In this document: positions 8,555-16,322 of the stretch, piece after piece
Numbering within the stretch: position 1 is the stretch's first letter
Layout of the letters: the number at the start of each line of letters is the position of its first letter
Assembly: GCA_002364005.1 (NCBI GenBank)
Contig: DEXG01000007.1
Coordinates: forward strand, 4,936 to 35,954
Source of the DNA: Phycisphaerales bacterium UBA3190
GTDB lineage: Bacteria > Planctomycetota > Phycisphaerae > Phycisphaerales > UBA1924
DNA length: 31,019 bases
Direction: 5' to 3'
Translations under genes and position numbers: made by a program
The notes under the pieces: model-generated
Database searches by the model: none
The model's input: only the letters and a program-made list of their open reading frames with translations
Told to the model about the DNA's origin: nothing

Positions 8555-9638
8555 TGGTGTTCGTCATCTTCTATTCCTGGCGGTGGGGTCGTTGATGCTC
8601 AGCGCCGCCCCCGGCTGCAAGGTCGTGGGGGGGTGGTTCAGCCCGGCCGACGAGGCGGAGTTGGGTGATCCTCAGCCGACCAATCTTGTGGGCGACGCGT
8701 CGATCGTGAATCGGGAAACGCGTCAGGGGCTCGAGGTGCGTCTGCTGGTTGTGGACGACACGAACTACGACACCGCTCGCGCACTGCGGGGGATCGAAGC
8801 GGCGAGCGCGGGTTCTGGGCCGGTCGATGCGCAGACCCGTGCTTTGTGGTCGCGGTGGGGGTTCCGCATTGTTGCCGTCCCGCTCGACCAGCTCGATACG
8901 ACGCTGGGATCGCTCAGGCCAGTCCGCCCGCTGAGTGTGCAATGGCTCGGCGAGTTCGGCGCATGGCGTCCGCTGGTCCGCAGCGGCGAGAACCGGCAAA
9001 CCCTCGTTCGGGTAGGAGAATCCACCCGATCGGTCGAACCAGGGCGACCGAGTCTCATCGCCCGCTCTTGGAGCGTCCCCCTGCTGAGCGATCGCGGGGT
9101 CGATCGCATGCTGCGGGTTGATCTGGGCATGCAGGTCGAAGCGTCAAAGGGTGGTTCGTACGAGCTGATCCCCGACCGGCGTCGGCGCACACTCGATGAT
9201 CAGGGCCTGGTTATCGACGAGCTGCTGAGCACGCTGATGCTTGGCGGCGACCACGCGCTGGTCATCGTCGGAGAATCGCCGGGCGAGGACTGGGACACGC
9301 TGCCCGACCAGGCGTCGTTGTTTGTGTCCGAGCCGAGCGATGGTCAGGATGATCAGGTGGTGGGGCCCGAGGCAGAAGATGATGCTGGGCCCTCCGACGG
9401 GCTTGAGCCCAAGGAGTCGGTACCTTTTACATCGTCATCGCCGGCCGCGGTCGAGCCGGGCGTGCCGGCGCTGCGATCGCTGGGGGAGCTGATGCTTGTG
9501 GCGCCCGGGTCTCGATTGGTCAAGCAGGGCGAGGCGCGTGATATACCCAAGCGGGTGGTGATCGTGCTTGTCCCGTCGGTGCATGGCTCGTTTCGCATGC
9601 TATCTGTGCCGGGCAGCGAAGGAGTGGTCAGCCCATGA
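8547..9638 (+). CDS. Putative exported lipoprotein of unknown function
   Basis: I do not recognise a family. From ATG 8547, which overlaps the LOG stop codon, the product has 363 residues. It starts with a short hydrophobic signal (RHLLFLAVGSLMLSAAPGCK) whose Ala-Pro-Gly-Cys end is a plausible lipobox, so it is probably lipid-anchored. The mature part has a mixed alpha/beta region (about 45-250; GLEVRLLVVDD, ALWSRWGFRIVAVPL, LMLGGDHALVIVGESP) and an acidic Ser/Pro-rich stretch (about 255-310). A final part (LGELMLVAPGSRLVKQG, then VVIVLVPSV) follows. The stop overlaps the ATG of the exchanger gene (ATGA). A TTG at 8535 could add four residues. Overlaps on both sides place it in one operon with LOG and the exchanger. 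Confidence 0.8.
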   Translation: MRDGVRHLLFLAVGSLMLSAAPGCKVVGGWFSPADEAELGDPQPTNLVGDASIVNRETRQGLEVRLLVVDDTNYDTARALRGIEAASAGSGPVDAQTRALWSRWGFRIVAVPLDQLDTTLGSLRPVRPLSVQWLGEFGAWRPLVRSGENRQTLVRVGESTRSVEPGRPSLIARSWSVPLLSDRGVDRMLRVDLGMQVEASKGGSYELIPDRRRRTLDDQGLVIDELLSTLMLGGDHALVIVGESPGEDWDTLPDQASLFVSEPSDGQDDQVVGPEAEDDAGPSDGLEPKESVPFTSSSPAAVEPGVPALRSLGELMLVAPGSRLVKQGEARDIPKRVVIVLVPSVHGSFRMLSVPGSEGVVSP

Positions 9639-10576
9639 GCCAGTTGTTTCTCGAGATCCTCGGGCTGGTCGCTGGGCTCGCGATCCTGATCGTCGGCGCC
9701 GACCTGCTTGTGCGTGGTGCGGCCCAGCTGGCCCGGGTGCTGGGGCTCTCGCCCTTTGCGATCGGGGTGACGGTTGTCGCGTTCGGGACGAGCGCCCCGG
9801 AACTGTTCGCGTCGATCGGCGCGGCCCTTTTGGATGTAGAGGAGCTGGCGATCGGCAATGTCGTCGGTTCGAACATCGCCAACATCCTGCTGATCCTGGG
9901 GGCCGGGGCGATCATCGCGCCCATCGGGATCCATCGGCGTGTGCGTCTGGTTGAGCTTCCCATCATGCTGGTGATCACGGGGCTCACGGTCGGGCTGCTG
10001 CTCGATTCCAAGCTCACGCGCGTCGACGGCGCGTTGCTCGCTGCGGGCCTGATCGGGTATGTGGTGTTTATCGTCCGCTCGCACCGGGTCGAGATCGAGC
10101 ACGAGGGCGATGAGGTGGTGACACATCCCAAGTCGGCCTGGCTCGATGTGGGAATGGTTGTCCTGGGCATTGTGGCCCTGGGGCTGGGCGCTCGGGCGTT
10201 GGTATTCGGTGCCACCGGTGTCGCGTTGCGTGTGGGTGTGTCCGAGGGGATCGTGGGGACCACCGTGGTGGCGTTGGGGACGAGCCTGCCCGAGTTGGCG
10301 GCCACGATCCGTTCGGTGATGGCCAAGCAGTCCGATATCGCCGTGGGGAATGTGGTTGGCTCCAACATCTTCAACCTGCTGAGTGTGCTGGGTATTACCG
10401 CGATGATCCACCCCCTGGTCGCCTCGCCCAGCATGGAGATGCACCTGTGGATCATGCTCTCGGTGAGCGTGCTGATGGTCGTCTTCGCGATGATCAGGCC
10501 GGCGATGGGGCGTCTGGTAGGAATGTGCTTTCTACTGCTCTACGGGGCGTATATTGCGTTCGCCTTCGTCGTTTGA
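9635..10576 (+). CDS. Sodium/calcium exchanger, CaCA family (YrbG-like)
   Basis: 313 residues, the normal size of bacterial CaCA antiporters with ten membrane helices in two inverted halves. These exchange Ca2+ for Na+ or H+ across the inner membrane. Both alpha-repeats are visible: the first has VVAFGTSAPELFASI (47-61) and GNVVGSNIANILLILG (74-89), the second ALGTSLPELAATI (about 213-225) and GNVVGSNIFNLLSVLG (about 238-253). The acidic residues in the two GTSxPE motifs are the expected ion ligands. A hydrophilic loop with His/Glu residues (RSHRVEIEHEGDEVVTHPK) lies between the halves. The start is fixed by the ATGA overlap with the upstream lipoprotein gene. No regulatory domain is present. 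Ion specificity cannot be read beyond the family. Confidence 0.93.
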   Translation: MSQLFLEILGLVAGLAILIVGADLLVRGAAQLARVLGLSPFAIGVTVVAFGTSAPELFASIGAALLDVEELAIGNVVGSNIANILLILGAGAIIAPIGIHRRVRLVELPIMLVITGLTVGLLLDSKLTRVDGALLAAGLIGYVVFIVRSHRVEIEHEGDEVVTHPKSAWLDVGMVVLGIVALGLGARALVFGATGVALRVGVSEGIVGTTVVALGTSLPELAATIRSVMAKQSDIAVGNVVGSNIFNLLSVLGITAMIHPLVASPSMEMHLWIMLSVSVLMVVFAMIRPAMGRLVGMCFLLLYGAYIAFAFVV

Positions 10577-10612
10577 TCGGTGGATTTCACCCCAGATTGG
10601 GCAAGGTTTCGA

Positions 10613-10633
10613 CGCCCAAGCTGGACTTGGGCG
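10613..10633 (+). other. Hairpin between exchanger and HD-GYP genes
   Basis: CGCCCAAG (10613-10620) and CTTGGGCG (10626-10633) form a perfect eight-pair stem with a five-base loop, 37 bases after the exchanger stop. It lacks a following T-run. It may be a Rho-assisted 3' end or a leader structure. A (GT)n tract at about 10650-10661 follows and can itself pair with CCCACACG at 10667-10674. Confidence 0.4.
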
Positions 10634-10691
10634 GTGATCGAGTCGATCTCGTGTGTGTGTGTATGCCCACACGATCGGAGTCGGATCACGC

Positions 10692-11999
10692 ATGCTCAGG
10701 GTGCCAATCGCATTTGCAAAGCCGGGTATGGAACTGTCGCTGCCGGTGCACCACCCGCGTGTCGCTGGTCGGCTGCTCCTGCGCCCAAGCGCCAAGCTGG
10801 AGCGCAGCACAATCGAGCGACTCTGTGAGCTGCACATCCCCGAAGTCTGGATCAAGTACCCGAACATGGAGATGATCTCCAAGTTTGTCTCGCCGAAGAT
10901 CCAGTCGTCGCGTGCCCAGCTTGCTTCACAGGTCGCCGACGCGTTTGACCTGGCGGGCAAGGACATGCACGCGCACATGGATTTCCCGAGCTACTCGTCT
11001 GCGATGAGTCAGCTCATGGCTCGCCTGATCGAGGATCCGGACGCGGCGCTCTTCATCGGTGAGATCGCCGATACGGGCTCGCCGGCGATCAGGCACGGGG
11101 CCAATGTCGGATACCTGGCGATGCTGATGGGGCTGCGTCTGGATTTCTATCTGTTGCGGGAGCGAAGCCGACTGACACCCCGGCTCGCCAAAGATGTGAC
11201 CAGCCTGGGCGTGGCGGCGATGCTGCACGATATCGGGATGACCCGGCTCAAGGCGTCGGTGCTCAAACGCTGGGCCGACGAGCACGACCATACCGACCCG
11301 GCGTGGCGGGAGCATGTCGATCTTGGGTATGAGATGGTCAGGGGGCATGTTGAGCCCTCCGCAGCGGCGGCCGTGCTGCACCACCACCAGCGGTACGACG
11401 GCTCAGGATTCCCAGTCAGGAAACGCAACGGGAAAGTGGCGGGCCTTGATGGCTCGAGCATCCATATCTTCGCCCGCATCCTCATCGTGGCCGACCTCTA
11501 CGACCGCATCGTGCACCCGGCCTACACGATCACCGACTCGGAAGAAACACGCAAATCACGCCCGCCCGTGTACGCGCTCAACCGGATGATGCGTGAGCCC
11601 TATCGCTCGTGGGTCGACCCTATCGTGCTGCAATCACTGGTCACCGTGTGCCCGGCGTACGCGCCGGGGAGCAGGGTGGGATTGAGCGACGGCCGCGAGG
11701 CGGTCGTCATCGATTGGGACCCGCGCGACCCGTGCCGGCCCGTGGTGCGTGAGGTCACGCACTTCGAGGACCCTGACTTTGGCGAGGTCATCGATCTGCG
11801 CGAGCAACCCGAGATCGTGGTGATCGAGTACGACGGGTTCGATGTGGAGCGATACAACTTCTACCCCGAGCACAAGCACGCCTTCGATCTGCGCATGGTC
11901 GAAAAAGCGATGTGTAACGGGATGTACAAGCTCAACCCGGACGAGATCAATGCCGCCAAGGGCATCGATGGCGATCTGGACGCGACGCAGGCGGCGTGA
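10692..11999 (+). CDS. HD-GYP domain protein, putative cyclic-di-GMP phosphodiesterase
   Basis: 435 residues from ATG 10692, which has GGAG 11 bases upstream. A GTG at 10653 lies in a GT repeat and is less likely. An N-terminal domain (1-120) of unclear family precedes the HD-GYP domain (about 140-330). Visible elements are LHDIG (His179, Asp180), His208 in the EHVDLGYEMV helix, HHHQRYDGSGFP (230-241) and VADLYDRIV with Asp268. Compared with the usual HHExxDGxGYP, Glu is replaced by Gln233 and Tyr by Phe240, and the Lys after HDIG is Met. The predicted metal-binding His/Asp residues remain, so a two-metal centre is possible, while loss of the Glu argues against a trinuclear one. A C-terminal beta-rich extension follows. 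The family hydrolyses c-di-GMP or related dinucleotides. The pilus genes just downstream are the kind of target c-di-GMP controls, but that link is inference. Confidence 0.85.
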   Translation: MLRVPIAFAKPGMELSLPVHHPRVAGRLLLRPSAKLERSTIERLCELHIPEVWIKYPNMEMISKFVSPKIQSSRAQLASQVADAFDLAGKDMHAHMDFPSYSSAMSQLMARLIEDPDAALFIGEIADTGSPAIRHGANVGYLAMLMGLRLDFYLLRERSRLTPRLAKDVTSLGVAAMLHDIGMTRLKASVLKRWADEHDHTDPAWREHVDLGYEMVRGHVEPSAAAAVLHHHQRYDGSGFPVRKRNGKVAGLDGSSIHIFARILIVADLYDRIVHPAYTITDSEETRKSRPPVYALNRMMREPYRSWVDPIVLQSLVTVCPAYAPGSRVGLSDGREAVVIDWDPRDPCRPVVREVTHFEDPDFGEVIDLREQPEIVVIEYDGFDVERYNFYPEHKHAFDLRMVEKAMCNGMYKLNPDEINAAKGIDGDLDATQAA

Positions 12000-12017
12000 T
12001 GTACGCTACGATCCGGC

Positions 12018-12728
12018 GTGTCAGAACCGCATCACAAACCCATGACCCCTGACCGCTGGCTGGTCGTTGTCGCCGCACCCCTTGAGGTACGCGCGGTGCT
12101 CGATGGGCTCGGCGGCGATGCTGCGGCGCTCCCGGATCCCTGGGAAGTCGCGTGCGTCGGTGATCGTTTCGATGTGCTCCACAGCGGGGTGGGCAAGGCC
12201 AACGCCGCCGGGGCCACCGCCCGGGTGCTCGATCCCCGACGGCATCTGGGCGTGCTCAGCGTTGGGATCGCCGGCTCGCTCCCCGGTTCGGGGCTGGGCC
12301 TGTGCGATGCGGTGGGCGCGACTCGCAGCATCTTGAGCGACGAGGGCATCGGGGGCGACGCGGGCTTCATCAGCATGAGCGAGGTGGGCTTTGGGGCGTT
12401 CCCGGACGGCTCGATGCACGCCGAGCACGATCCTGGCTTGCTTGAGCCGTTCTGCACCCGGACGGGGCCGATCGCCACCGTCTCGTGGTGCTCGGGGAGC
12501 GACGCCTGCGCCCAGGGTGTGGTGGAACGAACCGGTGCGATCTGCGAGGCGATGGAGGGGGCCGCGGTCGCGCTGGCCGCCAGGCGGATCGATCCGGGTA
12601 TCGCTACCGCCGAACTCCGCGTGATCTCCAACACGACCGGTGACCGCTCTTCCCAGCGCTGGGCGCTCGACGATTCGCTGAGAAGCCTGCGTGCTGTTCT
12701 CGGACGCATCGCTCAAGCGCTGTGTTGA
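12018..12728 (+). CDS. mqnB: Futalosine hydrolase
   Basis: 236 residues, typical for MqnB, which cleaves hypoxanthine from futalosine in the alternative (futalosine) menaquinone pathway in the cytoplasm. It belongs to the nucleoside phosphorylase/MTAN fold: LVVVAAPLEVRAVL near the N-terminus, HSGVGKANAAGATARVL, LSVGIAGSLPGSGLGLCD, and the base-binding end CEAMEGAAVALAA (with Glu-Met-Glu ribose contacts) plus LRVISNTTGDR. The GTG at 12018 starts 18 bases after the HD-GYP stop. ATG 12042 is an alternative that trims eight residues and fits the fold better. No Shine-Dalgarno is seen. The other mqn genes are not in this window. MTA/SAH nucleosidase is the main alternative, but the GSLPGSGLGLCD and NTTGDR forms favour futalosine hydrolase. 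Confidence 0.85.
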   Translation: MSEPHHKPMTPDRWLVVVAAPLEVRAVLDGLGGDAAALPDPWEVACVGDRFDVLHSGVGKANAAGATARVLDPRRHLGVLSVGIAGSLPGSGLGLCDAVGATRSILSDEGIGGDAGFISMSEVGFGAFPDGSMHAEHDPGLLEPFCTRTGPIATVSWCSGSDACAQGVVERTGAICEAMEGAAVALAARRIDPGIATAELRVISNTTGDRSSQRWALDDSLRSLRAVLGRIAQALC

Positions 12729-12788
12729 GAATGTGTTGCGTCTGTGTCGACTAGGCGGGCAGGGGGCGGCTCGCAATGTCCCGGATTC

Positions 12789-12807
12789 GCGTGTGTTTCT
12801 CACACGC
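12789..12807 (+). other. Hairpin downstream of mqnB
   Basis: GCGTGTG (12789-12795) pairs with CACACGC (12801-12807) around TTTCT, 60 bases after the mqnB stop and about 110 before pilM. It may be a 3' end or part of the pilM leader. No poly-T tail follows. The rest of the 190-base gap shows no clear promoter. Confidence 0.35.
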
Positions 12808-12918
12808 TGAACTGAAGATCAAGATCGGTCGATCCCCTTTCCACAGGGCGATTTCGGGTCCAGCGCTTGCTGGTTCGAATGTCGTCCGCCCGACGCCGGG
12901 TGGGAAGGAATCGTGTTG

Positions 12919-14166
12919 ATGAAGCGCAAACCGCAACTGGGAAAGCTCGGGAAGTCATTGAGCAAGGGAAAGCTAAGCACATCCCTGTCGACCGTTGGGG
13001 CAATTCGCCCTGGCGCGATCCCTCTGATGATCGAGTTCGGGGTCTCGGGCATCAAGGTGCTGCAGCTCTCGGGTCAGAACCCGAGCACGATCAACGCCGT
13101 CGCGTTTATGCCGACACCCGATGATCTGCTCGATAACCCCGCCAAGCGACTGCTCTTCCAGATGGACGCGCTCCCCAAGTTCCTCAAGGGGGAGAAGATC
13201 AACGCCACGCGCGGGGCGTGCATGATCCCCGCGGGTCAGATGATCTGCAAGCACCTGCAGATCATCCCAGCCGACGGGGTGCCGATGGAACAACTCGCCG
13301 GCGCGCAGCTCAGCAGCCAGCTCGGGTGCGACCCGGGCTCGCTGCTCGTTCGTTGTCGCGAGGTCCCGGGTGTGAAGCGCCAGGGCAAGCAGGAGGTGAT
13401 CTGCTTCGGCGCTTCGCGTGAGTTCGTTGGTCGCCTGATGGGCACGCTCAAGTTAGCCAAGCTCGATACCGTGGGGATCCACACCGAGTTCGACGCGTTG
13501 GCTCGGGCCATGCAACTGCGAGACGACAGCGCGGGGGGCGTCAGCAACGCCAAGCCGCGCCTCGTGCTCGACCTGGGTACGGGCAGCACGAAGGTGCTGA
13601 TCATGCACGGCTCGCAGATGGTCTTCGCCCGGACGATCGAGATCGGGTCGCGCCACTTCGATGAAACAATCTGCCATCAGCTCCGCTGCACCATGATGGA
13701 GGCGCGGGAGATGCGGCACGCGCTCAAGCAGCTCGCGCCCAAGCAGCCCGTGCACGCCGGTGCCGCCGGCGGTGGTGGGGGATTGCCGGGCATGCCCCCG
13801 GCGCCCGTCAATGAGGGTGAGCAGGGCGAAGCGCCCGCCGAGTCGGGCCGATCGCGAGGTCCTCAGATCGATCTGAGCGAGCCGGTCGAGATCATCTGTG
13901 ACGAGATCTCGATGTGCATGCGGTACCACGACGCGTTGTTCCCGGGGATGCGTGTCGAGAGCGTTGTCTTCATGGGCGGTCAGGCCAAGCACCAGGCCCT
14001 CGGGGAGGAACTGGCCAAGCGTCTGCATCTCGAGGCCCAGGCGCTCGATCCCCTGGCGTGCCTTGCGCGCAGCGGGCGTGTGCCGGTCAGCGGCGTCGAT
14101 CTGCGCAGCGCTCAGCCGGGCTGGGCGGCCATCGTGGGGGGGGCGCTGAGCCCCATGGATCTGTGA
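12919..14166 (+). CDS. pilM: Type IV pilus assembly ATPase-fold protein PilM
   Basis: 415 residues with an actin/FtsA-like fold. PilM is the cytoplasmic ring component that binds the N-terminus of PilN and links the inner-membrane platform to the motor. Visible are a first phosphate loop region LMIEFGVSGIKVLQL (about 36-50), the second nucleotide motif LVLDLGTGSTKVLIM (about 215-229), and the closing VVFMGGQAKH (about 348-357). A linker rich in Gly, Pro and Glu (about 275-315) interrupts the second half and is not typical of PilM. The basic N-terminal extension (MKRKPQLGKLGKSLSKGK) is also unusual. I chose ATG 12919 because AAGGA lies nine bases upstream; GTG 12913 and TTG 12916 are too close to it. 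It heads a tightly spaced cluster with pilN, pilO, a PilP-like gene and pilB. Confidence 0.85.
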   Translation: MKRKPQLGKLGKSLSKGKLSTSLSTVGAIRPGAIPLMIEFGVSGIKVLQLSGQNPSTINAVAFMPTPDDLLDNPAKRLLFQMDALPKFLKGEKINATRGACMIPAGQMICKHLQIIPADGVPMEQLAGAQLSSQLGCDPGSLLVRCREVPGVKRQGKQEVICFGASREFVGRLMGTLKLAKLDTVGIHTEFDALARAMQLRDDSAGGVSNAKPRLVLDLGTGSTKVLIMHGSQMVFARTIEIGSRHFDETICHQLRCTMMEAREMRHALKQLAPKQPVHAGAAGGGGGLPGMPPAPVNEGEQGEAPAESGRSRGPQIDLSEPVEIICDEISMCMRYHDALFPGMRVESVVFMGGQAKHQALGEELAKRLHLEAQALDPLACLARSGRVPVSGVDLRSAQPGWAAIVGGALSPMDL

Positions 14167-14188
14167 ACACACAGCGGGAGTTGATGCA

Positions 14189-14974
14189 ATGAGCCAATCA
14201 AGCGGACAACCCAAGCCCGGAGGCAGCTTCCTGCCCCAGGAATATGTCAAAGGACGGAGCCAGCTCCGCGCCAACATCATGGCGCTGATGCTGTTCATGC
14301 TCGTCATCGCGGGCGTGGTCGGTGCCTTCGTCGTGAACCACCAGCGTTGGCGACGCGTGCGCGTTGAGCACAACCAGGTCAGCATGGCTTTCGAAGAGGA
14401 AGCGTCGAAGATCAAGCAGCTGGAAGAACTCGAGAAGCAGCGCGAGGAGCTGGTCACGCGGGCCGAGGTGGTGACGGCCCTGAAGGACCGCATCCCCCGC
14501 AGCGTGCTGATGGGCGAGATCGTGCGGGCCATCCCCGACGGCCTGACCCTGACCGAGGTCAACATGGAGGGCGAGCGGATCAAGCCGCCGGCCCCGAAGG
14601 TCGATCCCAAGGCGAAATCCAAGACACGCACGCTCAAGGGCAAGAGCGTGGGCAAGGGCAGCGACGCACCCGAGGAAGAAGAGCCCAAGGTGCTCCCGCC
14701 CAGATTCAAGTTCACCCTGAGCATCGATGGCATCGCGATGGAGAACGATCAGGTCGCCGACTTTTTCGAGTCGCTCAAGAACTCGCCGCTGTTCCAGAAT
14801 GTGGAGCTGCCGCTGATCGATCAGACGATCATCGAGAAGCAGGCGTACCGGAAGTTCAAGGTCACACTGAACCTGCGTGAGCAGGCCGACGCACGCCTGG
14901 TCGATGGGACCGAAGAGTTTGAGATCGGGCGTGTCGACTTCGGCATTGCTGAGGTGAAGACAGACGACGAGTGA
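14189..14974 (+). CDS. pilN: Type IV pilus inner-membrane protein PilN-like
   Basis: 261 residues. The layout is that of PilN: a short cytoplasmic N-terminus containing FLPQEYV (14-20), where PilM would dock, one membrane helix (about 30-49), a coiled coil (about 55-95; EEEASKIKQLEELEKQREEL), and a periplasmic ferredoxin-like domain starting at VLMGEIVRAIPDGLTLTEV. A basic and acidic loop (about 130-170; PKVDPKAKSKTRTLKGK) separates the first strands from the rest (FKFTLSIDGIAMENDQVADF). This loop makes the protein longer than the usual 180-200 residues. GGGAG lies eight bases before the ATG. Its stop region overlaps a possible GTG start of pilO, so the two are probably coupled. PilN pairs with PilO to align the inner-membrane complex with the outer-membrane secretin. 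The alternative is GspL C-terminal, less likely next to a separate PilM. Confidence 0.8.
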   Translation: MSQSSGQPKPGGSFLPQEYVKGRSQLRANIMALMLFMLVIAGVVGAFVVNHQRWRRVRVEHNQVSMAFEEEASKIKQLEELEKQREELVTRAEVVTALKDRIPRSVLMGEIVRAIPDGLTLTEVNMEGERIKPPAPKVDPKAKSKTRTLKGKSVGKGSDAPEEEEPKVLPPRFKFTLSIDGIAMENDQVADFFESLKNSPLFQNVELPLIDQTIIEKQAYRKFKVTLNLREQADARLVDGTEEFEIGRVDFGIAEVKTDDE

Positions 14975-15006
14975 TGGGTGCCGGTGTACCGGCCGAGGAG
15001 CGAACC

Positions 15007-15552
15007 ATGCGATTCACAACACGCGAACTGATCCTGTTTCTCGCGGTCCTGATGGTCCCGATCGTCAGCTACTTCGTGGTGTTCAAGCCCCAGAGCGCGA
15101 ACATCGAGCAGGCCAAGAGCGAGATCCAGCACAAGCGCGAGATGCTCTCGACGCTGCGGACCGAGACGGCACGCAACGAGGACCTGAAGAAGGCCAACGC
15201 GGAGATCGGCGAACGCATCATCGAGATGGAATCGCTGCTCCCATCAGACAAAGAGATCGATCAGATCGTTCGTCAGGTCTCGGCGCTGGCGGTCGAGTCG
15301 GGGCTGACCCCGCCGACACTCAAGAGCGCCAAGCCCGTGGCGGCGGCTCGTTTCCGCGAACAGCCGCTGGAGATGAGCACCTCGGGCAACTTCGAGGGGT
15401 TCTACGAGTTCCTGCTCGCCCTTGAGCGGTTGCCCCGTCTCACGCGGATCGTGGACATGGTGCTGACCGACAGCAACAGCGATGGTGTTGAGGTCGATGC
15501 TGAGTTCACGCTCAGCATCTACTTCCAGAGTGACGAAGGGAGCGCATCATGA
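15007..15552 (+). CDS. pilO: Type IV pilus inner-membrane protein PilO-like
   Basis: 181 residues from ATG 15007, preceded by GAGGAG at a good distance. Upstream GTG 14971 and ATG 14974 overlap the pilN stop but would add 12 non-conserved residues. One membrane helix (about 8-26; LILFLAVLMVPIVSYFVVF) is followed by a coiled coil (about 30-80; KSEIQHKREMLSTLRTETA). Then comes a periplasmic ferredoxin-like domain (about 85-181; DQIVRQVSALAVESGLTPP, GNFEGFYEFLLALERLPRL), the standard PilO arrangement. It would form a heterodimer with PilN. The final residues overlap the next gene through ATGA at 15549-15552. Confidence 0.83.
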   Translation: MRFTTRELILFLAVLMVPIVSYFVVFKPQSANIEQAKSEIQHKREMLSTLRTETARNEDLKKANAEIGERIIEMESLLPSDKEIDQIVRQVSALAVESGLTPPTLKSAKPVAAARFREQPLEMSTSGNFEGFYEFLLALERLPRLTRIVDMVLTDSNSDGVEVDAEFTLSIYFQSDEGSAS

Positions 15553-16286
15553 GTGATCACATGGATATAAACAGCAGTCAGGGTGATCCCGGTGCGCCCG
15601 AGGGCGATAGCAACATCTTCCTGAACCTGAATCAGACCGATTCGACGGGGATCCCCTCGCTCAAGAACGCGCCCGAATCGGCGATCAGCTCCAAGACGAC
15701 CGAGTCGAAGGTCAGCGTGCATATGGCCGTGGCCCTTGGGGTTGTGGCGGTGGGTGCCGGGCTGATCTACGCGATGCGCTATATCGGTATGAAGGCGGGC
15801 CTGGACGAGAAGGTCGTCGCGATCGAGTACACCTCGCAATCGAACAACAGCGAGTTCAACAAGCGATTCGGGAAGGTGATGGGCGAGCTCGACGAGTCAA
15901 CCGTCGCGGTCCAGCTCAGCGAATACGAGTCGTTCGTCGACGCCCCGTTCTCCCGCCCCGGCACGATCGGGCAGAAGGATGTCGTGCGCACGGACCCGGG
16001 CATGAGCGAAGCCGAACGCATGGCGTTGCAGCGAGAGCACGAACTCGAGCTCGAGCGTCAGCGCCGCCACGACGCGGTCGTGTCCGAAGCGTACAGCTTC
16101 AAGCTCCAGGGCGTTGTCGGCGGCTCACGCCCGGCGGCACGCGTCTCGGGGCAGGCCATCGCGATGGGGTCCAAGCTCGGGAGCTACTTCGAGGTGGTCA
16201 AGATCACCGGGCGGAGCGTCGTGATCGAGGGTGACGGCATGCGTTTCGAGCTGGCGATGGGGCAGGACACGGTACAGCTCGATTAA
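15549..16286 (+). CDS. PilP/GspC-like inner-membrane protein
   Basis: 245 residues, occupying the pilP position after pilO but not a standard PilP lipoprotein. A polar N-terminus (1-55) is followed by one membrane helix (about 56-77; VHMAVALGVVAVGAGLIYAM), a charged middle with a helical stretch (EREHELELERQRRHD-like, about 160-178), and a C-terminal beta domain of about 60 residues. That domain has SGQAIAMGSKLGSYFEVVKI and then SVVIEGDGMRFELAMG, which follow the pattern of the HR domain of GspC and PilP (Ile/Gly turn, 'G-x-x-I-x-x-Y-x-V', then 'V-x-L/I-x-x-DG-x-x-F-x-L'). This domain normally touches the secretin. The match is by pattern and position, not full alignment. Its overlap with pilO (ATGA) shows coupled translation. 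Confidence 0.65.
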   Translation: MSDHMDINSSQGDPGAPEGDSNIFLNLNQTDSTGIPSLKNAPESAISSKTTESKVSVHMAVALGVVAVGAGLIYAMRYIGMKAGLDEKVVAIEYTSQSNNSEFNKRFGKVMGELDESTVAVQLSEYESFVDAPFSRPGTIGQKDVVRTDPGMSEAERMALQREHELELERQRRHDAVVSEAYSFKLQGVVGGSRPAARVSGQAIAMGSKLGSYFEVVKITGRSVVIEGDGMRFELAMGQDTVQLD

Positions 16287-16322
16287 TGCGAACAACGAAG
16301 CGATGAACATCAGGGACTGACA

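Noticed and set aside
10577..10691. c-di-GMP riboswitch before the HD-GYP gene
   Set aside because: Hairpins are present but the conserved GEMM core and tetraloop-receptor pattern are not seen.
12872..12880. GGTTCGAAT resembling a tRNA T-loop upstream of pilM
   Set aside because: The T-stem does not close (GCTGG is not followed by CCAGC) and no anticodon or acceptor arms can be drawn upstream.
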